NCBI RefSeq assembly: GCF_017068395.1
Contig: NZ_CP070619.1
Span: 4,340,001-4,404,000 of the forward strand
Length of the DNA: 64,000 nt
Direction of reading: 5' to 3'
Source: Rhodococcus pseudokoreensis
GTDB lineage: Bacteria; Actinomycetota; Actinomycetes; Mycobacteriales; Mycobacteriaceae
Positions 59,577 to 64,000 of the stretch are shown piece by piece (positions within the stretch are counted from its first letter, which is position 1; each line of letters starts with the position of its first letter). Made by a program: the position numbers and the translations under genes. The notes beneath the pieces were generated by a model that saw only the letters and a program-made list of their open reading frames with translations, had not been told where the DNA came from and made no database searches.

Positions 59577-61274
59577 GTGACATTCTCGGACTGGGGCGGA
59601 CGCCTCGTCACGTTCCCCGAAAACCGGGCCGCCCGCTATCGCGACAGCGGGGCGTGGAGCGATGACCCCACTGGGAGGCGGCTGCATCAGGTCGCCATCC
59701 GGTTCCCGGATCGGCCTGCCGTGATCAGCGCGGAAGGCTCGATGAGCTTCGCCGAGTTGGACAGGCGCACCGACGAGATCGCCGCCGGACTGGCCGGGCT
59801 CGGACTCCGCCGACTCGATCCGGTGATCTTCCAGCTGACCAATCGGCTCGAAACGGTCCTCGCGTGGTACGGATGCATCAAGGCCGGGCTGGTCCCGGTG
59901 GCCACCCTGGCCGCGCACCGCATGCACGAGATCGGGCACGTCAGCCGGACGGTCGGCGCCGTCGCCCACCTCGTCGAGGCCGGACTGCCCACGTTCGACC
60001 TCGTCGAATTCGCCCGCGAGCACGCCGACGGCCACCCCAGCCTCCGGCACGTCATCACCGTCGGAGACGGGGCGAGCAACGAGGGGCCGGACGTGATTCG
60101 ACTCGAGGATCTCGGGGCCGGCGCCGATCCCGCTGCGGCCCGCGCCGCCGTCGAAAAGATCGAGGCGCAGACCGATCCGCTCGACGTCGCCGCGTTCCAG
60201 CTGTCCGGCGGCACCACCGGTGTCCCCAAGGTTATTCCACGCATCCACGCCGAGTACTGGAACAACGCCCGGATGTACGCGCAGCGGCTCGGGTGGGACC
60301 AGGACAGCCGGGTGGCGCACCTGATCCCGATCATCCACAACGCCGGAATTTCGTGTGGGCTGCACGCGGCGCACTCCGTCGGGGCCTGCCTGGTGCTGGC
60401 CACCGCCGATGCGCCGACGGCCTTCGCGTTGATGGCGAAGGCGCGGGCGACCGAAGTCCTCATCGGACACGGCCACTACCAGGCGGTGCTGGGCCCGGAC
60501 TTCGACAAGGCGCGGGAAACGCTGCGCCGCGTCGTCCTGTCCGGTGCCAAGGTCCCCGCCGAAGTGTTCGACCGCGTCGACGACGGGGCCGGGCATTGGG
60601 CGGGGCAGTTGTTCGGGATGTCCGAGGGACTGTTCACGGTGACCCCGCTCGACTCCCCCGCGCGGGCCCGCCTGACCACGGTGGGCACCCCGATCGCCTC
60701 CGACGACGAAATTCGCATCCTCGAACCCGGCGGCGAGAGCGAACTCGCCGACGGGGAGGTGGGTGAATTGTGTTGCCGCGGGCCGTACACCATTCCCGGC
60801 TATTTCGACGCGGCCGAGCACAACGCGGCCGCCTTCACCTTCGACGGCTTCTACCGCACCGGAGATCTCGCCGCGATCACCGTCATCGACGGCGAGCGGT
60901 ACGTGTCGATCGAGGGCCGCATCAAGGACCTCATCAACCGGGGCGGTGAGAAGGTCAACGCCGAGGAAGTCGAACTACTCCTCCTCGAGCACCCCGGCAT
61001 CTCCGATGTCGCGGTCGTCGCCATGCCCGATCCCCGCCTCGGGGAGAAGACGTGTGCGTATCTGATCGCGAAGGGCGGGGAAGATCTGCCGCTCACCGAG
61101 ATTCAGGAGCATCTCGCGAAACTCGGCGTCGCGAAATTCAAGTGGCCGGAACGGCTCGAGTGGGTACCCTCCCTGCCCCACACGAACGTGAACAAGATCG
61201 ACAAGAAGCGGTTGCGCGCCGAGATCGCGGCGAAACTACTCGCCGAAGCGGACGCGCCTCACGCGGTCGTGTAG
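59577..61274 (+). CDS. Aryl-acid AMP/CoA ligase (DhbE-like)
   Basis: The 565-residue ANL enzyme has LSGGTTGVPKVIPR as the phosphate loop, LFGMSEGLF and YRTGDLA, and the C-terminal lysine region TNVNKIDKKRLR. It resembles 2,3-dihydroxybenzoate-AMP ligases and salicylate-AMP ligases. It should activate an aromatic or similar acid as its adenylate or CoA thioester. GTG 59577 has GGAAGGAGG six bases upstream; ATG 59556 is in frame but has no such site. The downstream flavoprotein is of a type that works on aryl-CoA. Confidence 0.88.
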   Translation: MTFSDWGGRLVTFPENRAARYRDSGAWSDDPTGRRLHQVAIRFPDRPAVISAEGSMSFAELDRRTDEIAAGLAGLGLRRLDPVIFQLTNRLETVLAWYGCIKAGLVPVATLAAHRMHEIGHVSRTVGAVAHLVEAGLPTFDLVEFAREHADGHPSLRHVITVGDGASNEGPDVIRLEDLGAGADPAAARAAVEKIEAQTDPLDVAAFQLSGGTTGVPKVIPRIHAEYWNNARMYAQRLGWDQDSRVAHLIPIIHNAGISCGLHAAHSVGACLVLATADAPTAFALMAKARATEVLIGHGHYQAVLGPDFDKARETLRRVVLSGAKVPAEVFDRVDDGAGHWAGQLFGMSEGLFTVTPLDSPARARLTTVGTPIASDDEIRILEPGGESELADGEVGELCCRGPYTIPGYFDAAEHNAAAFTFDGFYRTGDLAAITVIDGERYVSIEGRIKDLINRGGEKVNAEEVELLLLEHPGISDVAVVAMPDPRLGEKTCAYLIAKGGEDLPLTEIQEHLAKLGVAKFKWPERLEWVPSLPHTNVNKIDKKRLRAEIAAKLLAEADAPHAVV

Positions 61275-61305
61275 GGACCGCAGCGCGAATCGACTGCGGA
61301 TCACC

Positions 61306-61343
61306 ACTTTCGGGGCATGCCTGCACAGGTGTGCCCCGAAAGT
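61306..61343 (+). terminator. Hairpin after the ligase gene
   Basis: A perfect 12-bp inverted repeat (ACTTTCGGGGCA at 61306-61317, complement at 61332-61343) has an inner CCTG-CA-CAGG stem. No T-run follows, so it may attenuate or stabilise rather than terminate. Confidence 0.7.
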
Positions 61344-61359
61344 CGTTCACCCTGCTGGA

Positions 61360-61388
61360 TTGACCGATCGACATATACGTAGAATAAT
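61360..61388 (+). promoter_or_regulatory. Promoter of the flavin monooxygenase gene
   Basis: TTGACC (61360-61365) and AATAAT (61383-61388) are 17 bases apart, 34 bases before the ATG. It gives the last two genes their own transcript. Confidence 0.7.
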
Positions 61389-61421
61389 CAACACAAACGT
61401 CACACAGACTGGAGTCAGCCC

Positions 61422-63005
61422 ATGAACCTCGAGCGAGTCGCAGTGATCGGCGGCGGCCCCGGCGGTCTCTACGCCGCGAGACTGCTCAAGCGAAGCCGCC
61501 CGGACGCCGAAGTGACCGTCTACGAACAGAGTTCGCCGGACACGACATTCGGATTCGGTGTCGGTCTGGCCTCCCGAACGCAGCGCAACCTCCGCGACGC
61601 CGATGCCGCGTCGCTGGACGCGATCGTGGCCGCCGCTCACGCGCACGAGATGTCGATGCAGGTCGGGAGCGAGGTTGCTCGGCTCGCGCACGGCGATCTC
61701 CTCGCGATCGCGCGCACGACGTTGCTCGCCGTGCTGCAACAGCACGCCCAGGACGCCGGCGTGCGCCTGCGCTTCGGCGAACGGCGCGAAGCCGCGGACC
61801 TGGACGCGGACCTCGTCATCGCGGCGGACGGGATCAATAGTGCCACCCGCGCGCAGCTCACCGACGAGTTCGAACCCCGAATCGACACCGGCGCCGGACT
61901 GTATCTGTGGTGCGGAACCGACTTCGCACTCCCCAGCGCCATCTTCGTCCCGGTCACCACCGAGCACGGCACGTTCGTCGCCCACGCCTACCCGTACGCG
62001 CCGGACCGCAGCACCTTCCTCATCGAAACCGATGAAGCCACCTGGCGGCGAGCCGGATTCGACGTCTCCACCGATCGCACCGAACCGCAGGACAGCGACG
62101 AGGTCTCATTGCAGTACCTGCAGGACGCGTTCGCGGAAACTTTGCAGCACCATCGGCTCATCGGAAACCGCACGAAGTGGATGCGGTTCCGCACCGTCAG
62201 CTGCAGACGCTGGCACAGCGGCAACGTCGTGCTCCTCGGCGACGCCGCCCATACCGCGCACTACTCGATCGGATCCGGCACCAAACTCGCAATGGAGGAC
62301 GCCATCGCGCTCGACCACGCCCTGACGAGCGCGTCGAACATCGACGACGCCCTGACCGAGTACGAGCGGGTCCGTCGTCCCGCCGTCGACCACCTCCAGC
62401 AGATCGCGCACCGCAGCGAACTCTGGTGGGAATCGTTCCCGCAGCGCATGGACCTGCCCGTCGACCAGCTGATGATCGCGTACATGACCCGGGCGGGAAA
62501 GGTCGGGCTGGACCGGTTCGCCGAATCGGCGCCGACGATCGTGTCCCAGGGCCTCGCGAGTTACGCGAGCCGGCCCGCCGACAGCGTCTCCCCTACCGAC
62601 ATCACGGACTGGATCCTCGCGCAACCACTCGCCCACCACGGCGCCGACTTCGCCACCCGGATCGCGTCGGCAGACCTGCGCGGAGCGTCCACGACGGCAG
62701 TTGTCGCCGTCGCGTGTGCTACCGCCTGGGACGCGGAGGCCGACGCCGTCGTAGAGAACGCACCGCAGGCGGAGACGCTGTGGCTCACCGGCCCGGACTC
62801 CCGCGCCGCCGTCCTCAACCGTCTCGACCTCGCTGAACGTCTACTCCGGGCCACTTCGGCGACCATTGTTGTCGAGGCCCCCGCGACCTACCGGGCCGAT
62901 GTGGCGGCCGGCCTCGCGAGCGCACGAGCGCACCTCGCGTTCTTCACCGAACCGGCGGCCACCGAACCCGAGCCGGTCATGTCCGGTACCCGAGCACCGG
63001 CATGA
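61422..63005 (+). CDS. FAD-dependent monooxygenase, salicylyl-CoA 5-hydroxylase-like
   Basis: The 527-residue flavoprotein has GGGPGGLYAARLLKR (FAD), TFGFGVG, AADGINS and LLGDAAHTAHYSIGSG. The signatures PDTTFGFGV and HAYPYAPDRSTFLIETDEATWRRAG match the salicylyl-CoA 5-hydroxylase (SdgC) and aminobenzoyl-CoA monooxygenase family. It probably hydroxylates an aryl-CoA made by the upstream ligase. GGAG precedes ATG 61422. The last bases overlap the TetR gene (ATGA). Confidence 0.85.
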   Translation: MNLERVAVIGGGPGGLYAARLLKRSRPDAEVTVYEQSSPDTTFGFGVGLASRTQRNLRDADAASLDAIVAAAHAHEMSMQVGSEVARLAHGDLLAIARTTLLAVLQQHAQDAGVRLRFGERREAADLDADLVIAADGINSATRAQLTDEFEPRIDTGAGLYLWCGTDFALPSAIFVPVTTEHGTFVAHAYPYAPDRSTFLIETDEATWRRAGFDVSTDRTEPQDSDEVSLQYLQDAFAETLQHHRLIGNRTKWMRFRTVSCRRWHSGNVVLLGDAAHTAHYSIGSGTKLAMEDAIALDHALTSASNIDDALTEYERVRRPAVDHLQQIAHRSELWWESFPQRMDLPVDQLMIAYMTRAGKVGLDRFAESAPTIVSQGLASYASRPADSVSPTDITDWILAQPLAHHGADFATRIASADLRGASTTAVVAVACATAWDAEADAVVENAPQAETLWLTGPDSRAAVLNRLDLAERLLRATSATIVVEAPATYRADVAAGLASARAHLAFFTEPAATEPEPVMSGTRAPA

Positions 63006-63844
63006 CTGCGCGGACCGCATCCGGCTCGCACTATCCTTCGGGCATGACACGTGAGCAGGCCACGCCCGGCCGGCGAGGCCGCGGCAAGGCAACGGCCGGC
63101 CCGGCAGCGCAGCCCACCGAGGACAGCGCCACCGGCCGGAATCCCCGCCGCGAGCTGGTCGAGAAGCAGATCATGGAACAGGCCACGCGGCTGTTCGCCG
63201 AGCGGGGATTCGCCAGCACCACCCTGCAGGACATCGCCGACGCCACCGGTCTGACCCGGCCCGCCCTCTACCACTACGTGGCCAACAAGGACGAACTGCT
63301 CTCACGGCTGGTCAGCGAGAGCACGGAAACTCCGGCTGCCCTGCTGCACGAGATCAACGAGCGCACCGAACTCGGCCCCACCGAGAAACTGCGCGAAATG
63401 GCGGTCGCCATCGCCATGCACCAGGGTGAGAACCCCGACCGGTTCAGGCTGATCATCCGGTCCGAAGCGGAGCTTCCGGAAGACATCGCGCGCAGGTACC
63501 AGCAGAGCCGACGGCACGTGCTGAAGGAATTCATCACCGTCATCGAAGACGGCATCAAAGCCGGCGAGATGCGCCCGGCCGATCCGCGGACGTCGGCACT
63601 CGGCATCATCGGCATGCTCAACTGGATCGCCTGGTGGCACCAGCCGGGGAAAAAGGACGACGACCGCGCCGTCGCCGCCCAACTCGCGGACATGGCACTG
63701 CGCGCCGTCGTTCACGAAGAGTCCACCCCGACCGGGCTCGAAGGACCCGCACGGGCCATCGCGCTGCTCCGGCAGGACCTCAACTACCTCGAACGACTCC
63801 TCGAGAGCACGCCGAACACCTCGGGCGACGATTCGGACGGCTGA
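63002..63844 (+). CDS. TetR/AcrR-family regulator
   Basis: The 280-residue protein has a disordered basic N-terminal tail of about 55 residues, a TetR HTH (TTLQDIADATGLTRPALYHYV) and a C-terminal domain of the TetR_C type. ATG 63002 overlaps the monooxygenase stop; ATG 63044 is an alternative. It is the only regulator within the cluster and the likely reader of operators at 54883-55003 or 61360-61388. Confidence 0.85.
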   Translation: MTARTASGSHYPSGMTREQATPGRRGRGKATAGPAAQPTEDSATGRNPRRELVEKQIMEQATRLFAERGFASTTLQDIADATGLTRPALYHYVANKDELLSRLVSESTETPAALLHEINERTELGPTEKLREMAVAIAMHQGENPDRFRLIIRSEAELPEDIARRYQQSRRHVLKEFITVIEDGIKAGEMRPADPRTSALGIIGMLNWIAWWHQPGKKDDDRAVAAQLADMALRAVVHEESTPTGLEGPARAIALLRQDLNYLERLLESTPNTSGDDSDG

Positions 63845-63875
63845 GCGGCGACCCGCCTGGCAGAGTGGATGACGC

Positions 63876-64000
63876 TCAGATGCGGGCCAGGCCCTCGGCG
63901 GCGGCCTCGGTGGCGACCAGGGCGGTCTCGGCCCACCACCGGTCGCTGAGGACTTCGACCTCCACGAGCCCTCGATAGCCGGCGCGCTCGCACTCGGTGA
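63876..64000 (-). CDS. Partial sugar phosphate isomerase/epimerase-like gene (3' end)
   Basis: The last 41 codons read as the end of a xylose-isomerase-like TIM barrel: ERAGYRGLVEVEVLSDRWWAE, then an alanine-rich helix ending GLARI. The Glu of the VEVEVLSDRWW strand is a metal ligand in this family. The 5' part lies outside the window. Confidence 0.6.
   Translation of the reverse strand, partial: TECERAGYRGLVEVEVLSDRWWAETALVATEAAAEGLARI

Overview
The window looks like a chromosomal segment from a high-GC actinobacterium of the Rhodococcus type (close to R. jostii or R. opacus). This rests on gene order and protein families; no database search was possible. Codon use is GC-rich, many starts are GTG, and genes are often coupled by 4-base ATGA or GTGA overlaps.

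Region 1 (1-19914) is the conserved block next to the replication origin. It carries rsmG, parA and parB with parS-like sites, a GNAT protein, cwlM, trxC, trxB, the anti-sigma and sigM pair, the MurJ flippase fused to a pseudokinase, a DUF6049-like membrane protein, mutT4 and pcnA. The order mirrors the Mycobacterium tuberculosis block Rv3907c-Rv3919c. The main difference is a three-gene insert (old yellow enzyme, short NAD epimerase, TetR; 6993-9844) between the anti-sigma gene and trxB.

Region 2 (20163-28819) is a molybdenum and nitrate module. A giant nitrate reductase fused to its own flavodoxin and NADPH-flavin reductase is followed, after a secreted DUF3089 hydrolase, by an HTH-TOBE molybdate-responsive regulator coupled to modABC.

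Region 3 (28820-44180) is mixed accessory and housekeeping DNA: a secreted DUF4185 protein, a DxDxDG-repeat protein with a thioesterase, two MFS exporters, a frameshifted epimerase gene facing a TetR gene with a clear operator array, YqgE, a Mut7-C protein, SdpI-like and DUF1648 membrane proteins, leuS, a haloacid dehalogenase and two GntR regulators.

Region 4 (44184-49571) is a probable aromatic amino acid module: a PucR-type regulator divergent from an amino acid dehydrogenase, an AroP-like permease and 4-hydroxyphenylpyruvate dioxygenase.

Region 5 (49591-63844) is the most interesting part. It is a divergent catabolic cluster driven from a near mirror-symmetric promoter pair at 54883-55003. 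Leftward it encodes an Asp/Glu-racemase-fold enzyme, a VOC protein, an 81-residue unknown, an alpha/beta hydrolase, an aromatic-acid MFS importer and an SDR. Rightward it encodes HyuA, a HyuB with a C-terminal cysteine-rich extension resembling acetone carboxylase gamma, an aryl-AMP/CoA ligase, a salicylyl-CoA-5-hydroxylase-like flavoprotein and a TetR. Together they suggest an uncharacterised pathway for an aromatic or heteroaromatic acid or ketone. The window ends inside a sugar-phosphate-isomerase-like gene on the minus strand.
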